DNA of 64,000 nt from Pelistega suis. GTDB taxonomy: Bacteria; Pseudomonadota; Gammaproteobacteria; Burkholderiales; Burkholderiaceae_B. Positions 27,545-36,777 of this stretch are shown here, one piece after another. The first letter of the stretch is position 1. Each line of letters opens with the position of its first letter. The notes beneath the pieces are model-generated. The model was not told the origin of the DNA, searched no databases, and worked only from the letters and a program-made list of their open reading frames with translations. Where the stretch lies: the NCBI RefSeq assembly GCF_013133795.1, contig NZ_JABGBN010000006.1, forward strand, positions 62,001-126,000. Direction: 5' to 3'. The position numbers and the translations under genes were made by a program.

Positions 27545-27648
27545 GTCCTCACTACAGAACATTGTGTATTCGCTCGAACAGCAAAGTGCGTCGCTAACGC
27601 TCGCCGTTTGCAAACTCGCTCGGTACATCAAGTTCTCTTCGTGAGGAC
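27545..27648 (-). repeat. GGAG hairpin element, type C with swapped outer stem
   Basis: On the - strand: outer stem GTCCTCAC/GTGAGGAC, 8 perfect pairs and unrelated to the CACCTAT/ATAGGTG stem of the other C copies. Internal loop GAAG opposite GTA. Inner stem and loop are of type C. This copy gives the clearest evidence that pairing, not sequence, is kept in the outer stem. Confidence 0.85.
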
Positions 27649-27687
27649 TGCCATCAACTAGCACTGCTATGTTTACTCAAGCACTCA

Positions 27688-27781
27688 AAGGTTTGCGGAG
27701 ACGTTTCGATGCACAAAGCGAGTTAGGCGAGCGATAGCGAGGCTCTGTCCGAGCGACTGCGCGAAACGTGTAGCAAACCTT
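27688..27781 (+). repeat. GGAG hairpin element, type A (perfect stems)
   Basis: Outer stem AAGGTTTGC/GCAAACCTT and inner stem ACGTTTCG/CGAAACGT are both perfect; GGAG (27697-27700) lies opposite GTA (27770-27772). Best-formed type A copy. Confidence 0.9.
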
Positions 27782-27945
27782 GTTGCTATTAGCATTGGCT
27801 GTCCGAGCGAATACACAAGTTCTGTAATAGGTGATGGTGATGGAGTAACACTAACAACTGCACGGAACGTGTAGCGAACCTTTTGTAGCAATAGGTACTG
27901 CTTGATATAAACAGTTCACTCTATGTCGTCCTCACTGCACAAAAC

Positions 27946-28326
27946 TTACAACTGTTTCCGTTTCCCCCATGCCCCTATCCCTAATGATAGCCACGCCAAT
28001 AAAAAGCATGTCCCACCAATAGGCGTAATTATCCCTAGCTTACCTATGCCAACAAGAACAAGTGCATAAAGACTACCAGAAAACAATAGAATCCCTAGCA
28101 TAAACAGTACAATACTGCGCTTTGCCCATTTTGTACAAATAAAAGAAGAAAGTGCAGCGACGGCGAGAATGGCTAATGTGTGACTTAGCTGATAAAAGAC
28201 AGCGGTATTCCATACGGAGAGTTGTTCAGGTTGAACAATAGTTTTTAATGCATGAGCACCAAATGCACCAAAAGCAACGCTTAAGAAACCAGAAATAGCA
28301 GCAAAAATAATAGAAAAGCGCAGCAT
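27946..28326 (-). CDS. DUF423 family membrane protein
   Basis: A 126-residue inner-membrane protein with four hydrophobic segments and the DUF423 (YgdD) features: an N-terminal A-I-S-G-F-L-S-V-A-F-G-A-F-G-A-H-A-L, then the F-Y-Q-L-S-H-T-L-A segment and G-G-T-C-F-L-L-A-W near the end. The length is normal for the family. Function is unknown. Its 3' end touches hairpin-element cluster 3, and aminopeptidase P is divergent upstream. Confidence 0.9.
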   Translation of the reverse strand: MLRFSIIFAAISGFLSVAFGAFGAHALKTIVQPEQLSVWNTAVFYQLSHTLAILAVAALSSFICTKWAKRSIVLFMLGILLFSGSLYALVLVGIGKLGIITPIGGTCFLLAWLSLGIGAWGKRKQL

Positions 28327-28381
28327 AAGTCCCTCTGTTTAGTTACAATAAAGTATCTTTTATTTTACTCAAAAAATACTT

Positions 28382-30172
28382 ATGGCTACTGTAATTCAAC
28401 AACGCGTATCTCAACTTCGTCAGGCTATGCAGCAGCATCAAATTGACGCTTGGATTGTTCCTTCTGCAGACCCTCATCTATCAGAATATTTACCTGCGTA
28501 TTGGCAGCAACGAGTGTGGTTAAGTGGTTTTACGGGTTCAGTAGGCACGGTGATGGTAACAGCGGATTTTGCTGGTTTATGGGTAGATAGTCGATATTGG
28601 GAGCAGGCCACCGTTCAATTAAAAGACACAGGTATTGTGTTGATGAAATCGGGTGAAGAGGGGGTGCCTTCTTTAAACGAGTGGTTAGTCGCACATTTGC
28701 CAAGTAAAGCAACGGTTGGCTTTAACAGTCAAATGATGGCCTTACGTCAGGCACGACAATTGGAGAGTGATTTAGCTACCTTGCAAGTGCGTTTTGTTAG
28801 TGAGCAAGATATTTTAGCGCCTTTATGGAATGATCGCCCTAATTTACCTAAGCAAGCTATTTATGAGCACACAGCACCATTTATTAGTCAAACACGTGCT
28901 GAGAAATTAGCCATGGTACGTGAACAGATGAAAAAAGCCCAAGCGGATTGGCATTTCATTTCTTCTTTAGATGATATTGCGTGGTTATTTAATTTGCGCG
29001 GTTCTGATGTTGAATATAATCCTGTCTTTTTAGCGCATGCATTAGTCTCAGAAAACCGAGCAGTATTATTTGTCCATACAGGAAAAATTGATGCTGATTT
29101 GGCAGAGGCTTTAGCAAAAGATGGTGTAGAAATTGCAGATTATGATAGTGCCTTGAGCGTATTGAATGATCTGCCTGAATCAAGTTCAATGTTGATTGAT
29201 CCTGATCGCATGACCTTAGCATTAAGCCGTTCAGCGTGCAAGAATGTGATTCAGCAAGTTAATCCTTCTCGCTTATTTAAATCACAAAAAACAGCGGCTG
29301 ATTTGCAACATGTCCGTATGGCAATGGAGCAAGACGGGGCGGCATTGTGTGAGTTCTTTGCTTGGTTTGAAGCGGCATTAGAGAAGGGTGAGCGTATTAG
29401 TGAGCTAACGATTGATGAGCAAATTTGTGCTGCACGCGCTCGCCAGCCATTTTATGTTTGCCCAAGTTTTGCGACGATTGCTGGGTTTAATGGTAATGGG
29501 GCGATGCCGCATTATCGTGCTTTACCAGAGTCTTTCTCATATATTGAGGGAGATGGTTTACTTTTGATTGATTCTGGCGGTCAATACTTAAACGGCACTA
29601 CCGATATTACGCGTGTGGTGCCAGTAGGTCAGGTGAGTGCAGAGCAAAAGCGTGACTATACTGCGGTATTAAAGGGGATGATTCAATTATCACAAGCGGT
29701 ATTCCCCCGTGATTATCCTTCTTCCTTATTAGATACTTTAGCGCGTACACCTATGTGGCAGTTGGGCTTGGATTATGGTCATGGCACTGGACATGGTGTT
29801 GGGTATTTCTTGAATGTTCATGAGGGGCCTCAAGTAATTGCACATCGTGCTTATGTATTCCCACATACTTTTATGAAAGAAGGAATGATTACGTCTAATG
29901 AGCCCGGGGTTTATCGTGCAGGGCAATGGGGCGTGCGTATTGAGAATTTAGTGGCTAATATCCCCGCACATAAGACAGAGTTCGTCGATGCATTGAAATT
30001 TGAAACGCTAACCTTATGCCCAATTGATACGCGTTGTATTGATAAGGACTTAATGACAACAGAAGAAATTGCATGGTTAAATCAATATCATGCCGAAGTA
30101 TTACGTCGTCTAAAATCTCGTGTTTCGGGGGCTGCTTTGGCGTGGTTAGAATTACGCACACAAGCGATTTAG
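28382..30172 (+). CDS. Aminopeptidase P family protein (M24, long form)
   Basis: Cytoplasmic metallopeptidase of the XPNPEP1-like class, 596 residues, removing N-terminal residues before proline. Two creatinase N-terminal domains (1-310) precede the pita-bread catalytic domain. Metal ligands are visible: D-S-G (L-L-I-D-S-G-G), T-T-D-I-T-R, H in G-H-G-T-G-H-G-V-G, E in T-S-N-E-P-G, and E in R-I-E-N-L. The C-terminal M24 extension typical of this long class is present. It has no apparent operon partner. Confidence 0.93.
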   Translation: MATVIQQRVSQLRQAMQQHQIDAWIVPSADPHLSEYLPAYWQQRVWLSGFTGSVGTVMVTADFAGLWVDSRYWEQATVQLKDTGIVLMKSGEEGVPSLNEWLVAHLPSKATVGFNSQMMALRQARQLESDLATLQVRFVSEQDILAPLWNDRPNLPKQAIYEHTAPFISQTRAEKLAMVREQMKKAQADWHFISSLDDIAWLFNLRGSDVEYNPVFLAHALVSENRAVLFVHTGKIDADLAEALAKDGVEIADYDSALSVLNDLPESSSMLIDPDRMTLALSRSACKNVIQQVNPSRLFKSQKTAADLQHVRMAMEQDGAALCEFFAWFEAALEKGERISELTIDEQICAARARQPFYVCPSFATIAGFNGNGAMPHYRALPESFSYIEGDGLLLIDSGGQYLNGTTDITRVVPVGQVSAEQKRDYTAVLKGMIQLSQAVFPRDYPSSLLDTLARTPMWQLGLDYGHGTGHGVGYFLNVHEGPQVIAHRAYVFPHTFMKEGMITSNEPGVYRAGQWGVRIENLVANIPAHKTEFVDALKFETLTLCPIDTRCIDKDLMTTEEIAWLNQYHAEVLRRLKSRVSGAALAWLELRTQAI

Positions 30173-30238
30173 TCGAGTCTTTCAGCGATTAAGTATCATC
30201 ATATCGTAACAATAACGAAGTTTTCTTTGGAGTAAAAA

Positions 30239-30574
30239 ATGTCTTATCCTGCTTGTCCTCAATGTCAATCAACGCTGACTTACCATGACGGTGTTCAGTT
30301 GGTTTGTCCTGAATGTGCTCATGAATGGCAAGAAGGGGACGGTGCGACTGTGGAAGATACGTTAGTCGTGAAAGATGCCAATGGCACACTTTTGCAAGAC
30401 GGTGATACTGTTGTCCTCATTAAAGACCTGAAAGTCAAGGGAAGTTCTTTGGTGATTAAACAGGGAACCAAGGTAAAAGGTATTCGCTTACAAGAGGGCG
30501 ATCATAATATTGCCTGTAAAATCGATGGCAGTGGTATGGACTTAAAGTCTGAGTTTGTAAAGAAAGCTTCTTAG
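30239..30574 (+). CDS. Zinc ribbon protein YjdM/PhnA
   Basis: A 111-residue protein of the YjdM (formerly PhnA) family. A four-cysteine zinc ribbon is at the N-terminus (Cys6, Cys9, Cys23, Cys26) and an SH3-like C-terminal domain contains L-K-V-K-G-S and [12 protein letters not shown]. Despite the old name the family is not part of C-P lyase, and its function is unsettled. A TTGGAG-type ribosome site precedes the ATG. It ends at a bidirectional terminator shared with ruvB. Confidence 0.93.
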   Translation: MSYPACPQCQSTLTYHDGVQLVCPECAHEWQEGDGATVEDTLVVKDANGTLLQDGDTVVLIKDLKVKGSSLVIKQGTKVKGIRLQEGDHNIACKIDGSGMDLKSEFVKKAS

Positions 30575-30585
30575 ATGTTTGAGAA

Positions 30586-30611
30586 GGTGCCTGTTTACAC
30601 AGGCACTTTTT
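30586..30611. terminator. Bidirectional terminator between yjdM and ruvB
   Basis: Stem 30587-30594 with 30599-30606, loop of 4, five T after it on +. It overlaps the last codon of the convergent ruvB. Confidence 0.82.
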
Positions 30612-31665
30612 AGAAGAGCTCTGGCGTTGTATCTTTACGAGGTGGTGTCAGTCCAAAATGTGTCCATGCATGAATGGTAGCAATGCGTCCTCGAGGGGTG
30701 CGTTGTATAAAACCATGTTGAATTAAATAAGGTTCAATCACTTCTTCGATTGTATCGCTTTCTTCACCAATCGCTGCAGCAAGATTATCAAGACCCACAG
30801 GACCACCGTCAAACTTATGGAGAATCGTTTCTAGTAGTTTGCGATCCATTAAATCTAACCCGAGAGGATCTACCTCTAGCATACTGAGTGCAGCCGCAGC
30901 GCAGGTGTCTGAAATAACCCCATTGTTTTTAACCTCAGCATAATCACGAACGCGGCGTAGTAGGCGATTAGCGATACGAGGTGTACCACGAGAGCGACGA
31001 GCAATTTCTATCGCGCCTTCGGATGTAATCGTACAGTTTAATAAATTAGCGCTACGCGTGACGATTTTGGCTAAATGGTCTGTCGTGTAGAACTCTAAGC
31101 GAGCACTAATGCCAAAACGATCTCGTAGCGGATTGGTGAGCATACCCGCACGGGTTGTCGCACCTACTAGCGTAAAAGGTTGTAAATCAATCTTAATGCT
31201 GCGTGCGGCAGGTCCTTCACCAATCATGATATCGATTTGAAAATCCTCAAGGGCAGGATAGAGGATTTCTTCGACAACAGGGGAAAGGCGATGAATTTCA
31301 TCGATGAAAAGTACATCGTTGGGTTGGAGATTGGTCAGTAAGGCAGCTAAATCACCGGGTTTTTCGAGGACTGGTCCCGATGTCTGACGCATTTGAGAGC
31401 CCATTTCGTTAGCAATAATATGGGCTAAAGTTGTTTTACCTAAACCAGGAGGGCCGAATAATAAAACATGATCAAGCGGTTCTTGCCGTTTTTTAGCGGC
31501 TTCGATAAAAATATGCAATTGTTCGCAGACTTTATCCTGCCCCGTATAATCGGCGAGTAGTCTAGGGCGTAGTGCGCGCTCTAAAGACTCCTCGCGTTCA
31601 TTTGGCTCTGGATTAATGATTCCTCGAGGGGCTTGGGATGATAGCTTATCAGGAACAATAGGCAT
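30610..31665 (-). CDS. ruvB: Holliday junction branch migration helicase RuvB
   Basis: AAA+ motor of the RuvABC resolvasome, 351 residues. Walker [10 protein letters not shown] is near residue 70, Walker B F-I-D-E-I-H-R-L near 120, sensor 1 at G-A-T-T-R-A-G, and the C-terminal winged helix ends in [10 protein letters not shown]. The gene is separated from ruvC-ruvA (60.2-61.4 kb) by 29 kb, so the usual ruvAB pairing is broken in this genome. Confidence 0.97.
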   Translation of the reverse strand: MPIVPDKLSSQAPRGIINPEPNEREESLERALRPRLLADYTGQDKVCEQLHIFIEAAKKRQEPLDHVLLFGPPGLGKTTLAHIIANEMGSQMRQTSGPVLEKPGDLAALLTNLQPNDVLFIDEIHRLSPVVEEILYPALEDFQIDIMIGEGPAARSIKIDLQPFTLVGATTRAGMLTNPLRDRFGISARLEFYTTDHLAKIVTRSANLLNCTITSEGAIEIARRSRGTPRIANRLLRRVRDYAEVKNNGVISDTCAAAALSMLEVDPLGLDLMDRKLLETILHKFDGGPVGLDNLAAAIGEESDTIEEVIEPYLIQHGFIQRTPRGRIATIHAWTHFGLTPPRKDTTPELF

Positions 31666-31742
31666 AATAATCTTACGTCAAAATAACTGGATTATTATAC
31701 AGTATTTAAGATAACTTGACTATGTTGAGTCCTTAGAGCAAT

Positions 31743-31979
31743 TTAAGAAAAAGCCATACTTAAGCGTTGTTGACGGTATTGCCGAGTCTTCATTTTTTGC
31801 TTTAAACGTAAACGACGCCAAAAACGGGTATGAAAGGGTAAAAGGACGACATTACAAATTGGCTCAATAATGGCGACAGCACCACCAATTTCCCATGACC
31901 CTGTTAGGATATAGGTTAAGATGAAGGCGACGGACATATGTAAGAGTGTTTGGCTAATTTTTTCGAGGAGAATAAACAT
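31743..31979 (-). CDS. DUF2061 membrane protein, Fur-controlled
   Basis: A 78-residue membrane protein with two hydrophobic stretches, the DUF2061 pattern (L-T-G-S-W-E-I-G-G-A-V-A-I-I-E-P-I-C-N) and a basic C-terminal tail (R-R-L-R-L-K-Q-K-M-K-T-R). AGGA lies 7 bases upstream of the ATG. A Fur box 35 bases upstream indicates iron repression. Function of the family is unknown. It is a separate unit, 78 bases from ruvB on the same strand. Confidence 0.85.
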   Translation of the reverse strand: MFILLEKISQTLLHMSVAFILTYILTGSWEIGGAVAIIEPICNVVLLPFHTRFWRRLRLKQKMKTRQYRQQRLSMAFS

Positions 31980-32211
31980 AGCACGATCCTAATAAGAAAA
32001 TACATTAAATAAATGATAATAATTCTCATTTAAAAAATCAAGCTATTTATTTTTATAGAAACCATAAATAAAAGCTATTGAAAATTTGATGTATTAGTTT
32101 TTAGGAATTAATGTGTACTTGCTAAATGCATTCAGAGAGAGTGTATAGTATGGAAGCATCTTATAGTGTAGAAAAAACTATTGTTTGGATGATGATTTAT
32201 CTCATCAGAAA
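31980..32211. other. Gap upstream of the DUF2061 gene
   Basis: Contains the Fur box and the promoter of the DUF2061 gene. The remaining stretch to the rpmG terminator shows no gene, repeat or RNA that I recognise. Confidence 0.5.
32014..32028. promoter_or_regulatory. Fur box
   Basis: TGATAATAATTCTCA matches the 7-1-7 Fur consensus at 13 of 14 informative positions. It lies upstream of the DUF2061 gene (- strand) and closely resembles the box at 22154. Confidence 0.8.
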
Positions 32212-32246
32212 AGACAAAACCCACCAATCATTTGGTGGGTTTTGGA
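32212..32246. terminator. Terminator of rpmBG, bidirectional form
   Basis: 12-bp perfect stem (32216-32227 with 32232-32243), 4-base loop and T runs in both directions. It follows rpmG on the - strand. Confidence 0.88.
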
Positions 32247-32278
32247 ATAATAGGGTGAACCTATATCAAAAGAAACCA

Positions 32279-32446
32279 TTATTTTAATTTAGTTTCTTTG
32301 TATTCTACGTGTTTACGAGCCACTGGGTCGTATTTTTTAATCAACATTTTTTCTGGCATATTGCGTTTGTTTTTGGTCGTTGTGTAGAAGTGACCAGTAC
32401 CAGCTGTTGATTCTAGTTTGATTTTTTCACGAATACCTTTTGCCAT
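32279..32446 (-). CDS. rpmG: 50S ribosomal protein L33
   Basis: A 55-residue protein opening [14 protein letters not shown] and ending [11 protein letters not shown], the full L33 sequence pattern. It has no cysteine, so it is the zinc-free form. It follows rpmB by 41 bases in the conserved rpmB-rpmG pair. Read directly from the - strand; start at 32446 with AGGAG (AGCTCCTAGG region) upstream. Confidence 0.96.
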   Translation of the reverse strand: MAKGIREKIKLESTAGTGHFYTTTKNKRNMPEKMLIKKYDPVARKHVEYKETKLK

Positions 32447-32487
32447 TTTAAGCTCCTAGGGAATAAGTAAATTTAAGCACCCAAGGC

Positions 32488-32724
32488 TTAAACTGATTGA
32501 CCGTTAGCGCGCATTTCAGCGATAACTGCGTCAATGCCTTTTTTATCGATAGTACGTAAAGCATTTGTAGAAATGCGTAAACGAACCCAACGGTTTTCGC
32601 TTTCAACCCAGAAACGACGAGTTTGTAGGTTAGGTAAGAAGCGACGCTTTGTTTTGTTGTGCGCGTGAGAAACATTGTTGCCGGACATTGGGCGCTTGCC
32701 GGTTACTTGGCATACTTTTGCCAT
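32488..32724 (-). CDS. rpmB: 50S ribosomal protein L28
   Basis: A 78-residue ribosomal protein with the diagnostic start [12 protein letters not shown] and the segment [11 protein letters not shown]. The paired CxxC zinc motif of the other L28 form is absent. First gene of rpmB-rpmG. An ACGAGGTG ribosome site precedes the start. Confidence 0.97.
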   Translation of the reverse strand: MAKVCQVTGKRPMSGNNVSHAHNKTKRRFLPNLQTRRFWVESENRWVRLRISTNALRTIDKKGIDAVIAEMRANGQSV

Positions 32725-32776
32725 ATTAACACCTCGTTAGTTTATAGATCTGATTTTTGGCCCAGATCTGCCTTAG

Positions 32777-32811
32777 TAAAAAATAATAGATTAACCATTT
32801 ATAGGTTAATC
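32777..32811 (-). terminator. Probable terminator after the MATE gene
   Basis: 8-bp stem (32789-32796 with 32804-32811) followed on the - strand by a T-rich stretch. It lies between the MATE gene and rpmB on the same strand; the stem is AT-rich, so confidence is moderate. Confidence 0.45.
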
Positions 32812-32902
32812 AGCTATTCTATATCAAAAGTTTAAAAATAACAATAAAATCAATAAGTTTTTTATGGAGTGATGCGATGAGTGTTGTGTGCTGCCGACGA
32901 GA

Positions 32903-34294
32903 TTATTTTTCATTGAGTAGGCGATGAATCACTATTTTGTACCAGCTAGCAAGGATAAGACCACAAAGCATAAGTGCTGTACAACACATAATCCATAGAC
33001 TGGAAACGCCTATGGCTGCCCCCGGTGTGACGATAGTGCTTAGCCAGGCGAGTTGCCCTTGTCCAGGACCATAACCAAAGTAATAACCACCGCCTAAGCC
33101 TAATCCAGAGAGTAAAACCGTTTGGGTGACAAAAGGAATGGTTGCGATTTTATGGGCGCGTAATATATAAGTGATAATGCATTGGAAATAGTCAAGAATG
33201 TGGAAAAAGGGCATTAGGACTAATAAACTTGCCGCCATTGCTGCCACCGCCGCATCACTTGTATAGAGAAATAAAATGAATGGCTTCCCAAAAAAGACCA
33301 CGGCACTACTGATGAATGCCCCCATAAATCCTATAAGAAGCCCCTGTTTGCTAATCAGATAAGAGAGTGGAAAATCTCGTCGCCCAATCGCTTGGGCGGA
33401 TAGTGCGGCCGTAGCGACGCCGATGGCTTGGGGCATCATATAGAGTAGGGCAGCTAGGTTTGCCATAATTTGATGTCCACCAGAGACATGCATGCCTTCT
33501 CGTGCGGCGAGGAGCGCCATAAAGGTAAATGCACTAACCTCGACGAGATAAGAGCCTCCCATCGGCAAGCCTAGTTTGAGAATTTCGATAAAGTGCTTAA
33601 TATTGGGTAAGCCTAGACGTAATTTAAACTGTTGGTAATAGTCATCCGAAAAGACAATCCATAGCCCAAAAATAAAGGTAAACCAACTGACCAACATGGT
33701 AGAAATAGCTGCACCAGTGCTTCCTAGTGCTGGTAGTCCAAAATGACCGAAAATCAGTACCCAGTTTAAAAATGCCTTAATAAAAATACTTGCCACATTG
33801 ATATACATCACGTGTTTAGGGCGAGAGGTAGACGTGCATAAGGAATAAACCGCCCTAAACATTAGGGAGGCAGGGACAGCAAAGAAAGAGATAAGTAAGT
33901 AGTTTTTTACTTCAGCACGAACCTCGGGACTCACTTCACCAGAAAAACTTAACCAAATATCAGGAAATAATAGCAACAGTCCAAAGCTTAGTGAGAGAAA
34001 AAGAGCAATCCAAATACCTTGGCCCCACAAAACACCGATTTCTTCTGTTTTATTGGCGCCAAATAATTGAGAACAAATCGGGATAAGAGCGTGGATGACG
34101 CCTGTTAAGCTAATATTGACGGTAATAAAAATTGATGCAGCTAGGCTCATTGCTTGTAATGATTGGGCATTAAAATTACCCAACATCATTGTATCTAGCA
34201 CGGCAAAAGACATGCCAGCCCATTGTGCAATGAGAATGGGCCATGCCTGATGAATGAGTGATTTTTGTACTTGCTGAGTCGTATTAGCGGACAT
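32903..34294 (-). CDS. MATE family multidrug efflux transporter
   Basis: A 463-residue inner-membrane protein with about 12 hydrophobic segments in two related halves, the NorM/MATE arrangement. The N-terminal Q-A-W-P-I-L-I-A-Q-W-A-G-M-S and the D-T-M-M-L-G segment are typical. Drugs are exported against a Na+ or H+ gradient; the substrate and ion cannot be told from sequence alone. It follows the glycosyltransferase gene by 11 bases, so they may be co-transcribed. Confidence 0.93.
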   Translation of the reverse strand: MSANTTQQVQKSLIHQAWPILIAQWAGMSFAVLDTMMLGNFNAQSLQAMSLAASIFITVNISLTGVIHALIPICSQLFGANKTEEIGVLWGQGIWIALFLSLSFGLLLLFPDIWLSFSGEVSPEVRAEVKNYLLISFFAVPASLMFRAVYSLCTSTSRPKHVMYINVASIFIKAFLNWVLIFGHFGLPALGSTGAAISTMLVSWFTFIFGLWIVFSDDYYQQFKLRLGLPNIKHFIEILKLGLPMGGSYLVEVSAFTFMALLAAREGMHVSGGHQIMANLAALLYMMPQAIGVATAALSAQAIGRRDFPLSYLISKQGLLIGFMGAFISSAVVFFGKPFILFLYTSDAAVAAMAASLLVLMPFFHILDYFQCIITYILRAHKIATIPFVTQTVLLSGLGLGGGYYFGYGPGQGQLAWLSTIVTPGAAIGVSSLWIMCCTALMLCGLILASWYKIVIHRLLNEK

Positions 34295-34305
34295 AATATC
34301 TTTAC

Positions 34306-36054
34306 TTAGTTCTCATCTAAGTCAATGAGTAGGAATACTTCACCGTGTCGTTCTGCAGGACGTTGCCCTTGCCAAATCACCTTGCCGTCATCTTTGTGGG
34401 CAAAAGACTCCTGGGCGACACTATCTTCAGTCGTTTGTATGAGAACGTAGCGACAATGTTTTTGCTCAGATAAACGTAAATTAGCGAAAACATAAAAAGC
34501 AGCGGCTTGCCCCTTACCCACATTAATACCTGTGACGCACTCATAGGTCGGTGCATGTCTTTTGAGTGATTCGGCTAATGATTCGCCAGTGCTTCGGTAT
34601 GAACGGTTGTAGTCAATGGCAGATAGCCAAAGCACAGAAAGCAATAGCCATGAAATAATCGTACCAGCAGCCGATAAAACAATCCCTCGCCACATCGCTT
34701 GAGGGTTGGCTTTGAGACGCCATGCGATGACTTTATACCAAAGGACACACACAATAAGACCCGCCACGACAGCAATCCAGTTAATGCTATTATCAAAGCC
34801 ATGAATAAGTCGCATGATATTGCGCTGAATTTGTGTGGGGATACCGAGATAGAGTGCCGACCAGCCCACCCAAATAGTTAATAAACCTAGGGTTACAATC
34901 ATAATGGAATACCAGTCCAGTAGATTGATAATGTGGCGTTTTAAAGTAGGAATTGCCATGGCGGCTAAGATAGCAGAAGCAATCGTTAATGGACCATATT
35001 CAGGCTCAAAGGCATCCCTCGCACTAAAAATGACAAGTAAATGAGCAATAACAAAAATAGCAGGAATAAAGATATGAGGTGCATCAAACCATTTGCGCCA
35101 GTTCCATAGGGCTAGTAAGGCAAAAGGCCAGCTTGGCCACAAAAACCAAGCAAGATCACGTAGACTCTTGGGTATCTCAGACCAGTGTTGTAGCGAAAAA
35201 GCAATTTGTTGCTCTTTCCACCAATGGAGAACCCAAGAGGGGTCATGGTTATAAGCTGTAGATAGCCAAACTGCACTTAATAAGACACCTAATACTAGAC
35301 TCAAAAATAGGAAAACTTTGAGGCGGATTGAATAAATGGGAGCAATAAATAAGGCGATGGTAACGATAAGCAATGGCGCTACACCGATCAAACCTTGGGT
35401 CATCAAGGCGGCAACTAACATCAGCCCAATCACTAGACTCCCTTGAGTAGGGTGGTCTAAGAGACGAACAAAACCATAAAAAGCAATGGCGTGAATACAC
35501 ATTAATAGTGGGAAAAAGCTGGTTTCATGAATGCGAATCACAATACCAACAGATGAAAGCATAAAAAAGAAGGCGACATCTGCTAGCATACGACCATAGT
35601 CACGAGGATGTGGCTCCCCCCCAAAGGGCAAGGGTAACGGTTGTGCCTCATCTCGGCGTGCGAGCAAATAGGTGCCATACCATACTCCCCACATCATCCC
35701 AAAAAAATAAAGGAAATTTGGTAGACGTGCAGCAATAATATGGGCATTTAAAGGGGTGGTAAAAAGCTCAAAAAGTGGACTAAAAATAGCAAGAAAAGCC
35801 CCACCAATAATGCTGGTTAATGGACCATAATCAGTATATGGCATAATCCCAATATAAGAGGTCAGCCAATTGTCATGATTAATGGCGGATGCCATTGAGG
35901 CAATACCTGCTACATCATCAGTCTTCCATGGGTCACGACCAAATAGACCAGCGATGATGTAGATCAACATAAACCAAAATAGATATTGGCGAGGCAGTTT
36001 ACGTGCTGCTGGACTAGCCAAGCGAGCAGGTGTTTTTCTTTGTGTAAAGACCAC
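34306..36054 (-). CDS. ArnT/PMT-like membrane glycosyltransferase (GT39/GT83 type)
   Basis: A 582-residue polytopic inner-membrane protein. After the first membrane segment comes G-R-D-P-W-K-T-D-D, the acidic loop typical of lipid-sugar-dependent GT-C enzymes (ArnT, dolichyl-phosphate mannosyltransferases). About 11-12 hydrophobic segments follow, then a periplasmic C-terminal domain. It probably transfers a sugar from an undecaprenyl carrier to lipid A or another envelope target. No arn or other glycan genes are nearby, so donor and acceptor remain unknown. Confidence 0.8.
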   Translation of the reverse strand: MVFTQRKTPARLASPAARKLPRQYLFWFMLIYIIAGLFGRDPWKTDDVAGIASMASAINHDNWLTSYIGIMPYTDYGPLTSIIGGAFLAIFSPLFELFTTPLNAHIIAARLPNFLYFFGMMWGVWYGTYLLARRDEAQPLPLPFGGEPHPRDYGRMLADVAFFFMLSSVGIVIRIHETSFFPLLMCIHAIAFYGFVRLLDHPTQGSLVIGLMLVAALMTQGLIGVAPLLIVTIALFIAPIYSIRLKVFLFLSLVLGVLLSAVWLSTAYNHDPSWVLHWWKEQQIAFSLQHWSEIPKSLRDLAWFLWPSWPFALLALWNWRKWFDAPHIFIPAIFVIAHLLVIFSARDAFEPEYGPLTIASAILAAMAIPTLKRHIINLLDWYSIMIVTLGLLTIWVGWSALYLGIPTQIQRNIMRLIHGFDNSINWIAVVAGLIVCVLWYKVIAWRLKANPQAMWRGIVLSAAGTIISWLLLSVLWLSAIDYNRSYRSTGESLAESLKRHAPTYECVTGINVGKGQAAAFYVFANLRLSEQKHCRYVLIQTTEDSVAQESFAHKDDGKVIWQGQRPAERHGEVFLLIDLDEN

Positions 36055-36293
36055 GATATTACTTTTACTTAAAATGAGTGCTTATCGGCGTAGGCCGAAC
36101 TGGTTTTATGTATTTATTATGTCAGCTTTTATTATACCGTAAGCTGGGTATTTCGGCTGTTTTCATTTAAAAGCTTGATAGATTCTTAGGTTTGCGTTGA
36201 GTGCTTAAATATCAAAAATATATTGGATATTTTATTGAGAGTGTATTCTTGCTGTTCTGCTTAAAGTATCCGTACCAGTTTAATACAGGTCAT
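36055..36293. other. Gap between rpmE2 terminator and glycosyltransferase
   Basis: About 240 bases with no recognised gene or repeat. It should hold the promoter of the glycosyltransferase-MATE unit on the - strand. Confidence 0.5.
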
Positions 36294-36323
36294 AAAAAAA
36301 GCAGCTGTGAAAGCTGCTTTTTC
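36294..36323. terminator. Terminator of rpmE2
   Basis: 10-bp perfect stem (36297-36306 with 36312-36321), 5-base loop, A run on one side and T on the other, so it can act in both directions. Confidence 0.85.
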
Positions 36324-36356
36324 ATAAAGACTGTTTTCGGTGATGAAAAACAGAAA

Positions 36357-36617
36357 TTATTTTTTAAGTGCGCCTGCTGTACGCGCGAAACGAGCACGGA
36401 ATTTCTCAACGCGACCAGTTTCAACAACACGAGTTTGAGCGCCAGTATAGAATGGGTGAGATTCTGCTGTTACGTCACACTTAAAAAGTGGGTATGTTTT
36501 ACCGTTTAACTCGATAGTTTCGCGAGTATGAACAGTAGAGCGAATGATAACGTTGTTACCTGTTTGTTGGTCTAGGAAAACAACTTCGCGGTATTCTGGG
36601 TGAATGCCTTCTTTCAT
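36357..36617 (-). CDS. rpmE2: 50S ribosomal protein L31 type B
   Basis: An 86-residue L31 of type [13 protein letters not shown] at the start and [10 protein letters not shown] near the end. It lacks the CxxC zinc ligands of type A (only one Cys). In many bacteria this form replaces the zinc form when zinc is short, but no Zur-like palindrome is apparent upstream, so it may simply be the housekeeping copy. No other rpmE is in this window. Confidence 0.95.
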   Translation of the reverse strand: MKEGIHPEYREVVFLDQQTGNNVIIRSTVHTRETIELNGKTYPLFKCDVTAESHPFYTGAQTRVVETGRVEKFRARFARTAGALKK

Positions 36618-36777
36618 TTTAATTCCTTAAAGATATAGTGGGTCGCCGACAAAGGCATTATGCCAATGCCACGTATCCAAGAGTGAATTCAGCATTATAA
36701 ATGAAAAAATAGCAAAAAAACTAATATTTTCAGATAACTAATGCAAAAATTATCAAAAAGTTGTGAGGCGGCAACAA

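Larger units (their letters stand above)
27290..27945. repeat. Hairpin-element cluster 3 (etfQO to DUF423 gene)
   Basis: The largest cluster (656 bp), between convergent genes. In order: complete A on + (27335-27429); partial C and B halves (27450-27536); complete C on - (27545-27648); complete A on + (27688-27781); right half of C joined to the right arm of A (27798-27882); then a tail (27883-27948) that repeats the stretch after the first A element. No gene and no standard terminator were found. Confidence 0.85.

Noticed and set aside
27290-27945. CRISPR array
   Set aside because: Repeat spacing is irregular, units occur on both strands, there are no unique spacers of even length and no cas genes.
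36618-36777. Zur operator upstream of rpmE2
   Set aside because: No palindrome with the usual Zur half sites was found.
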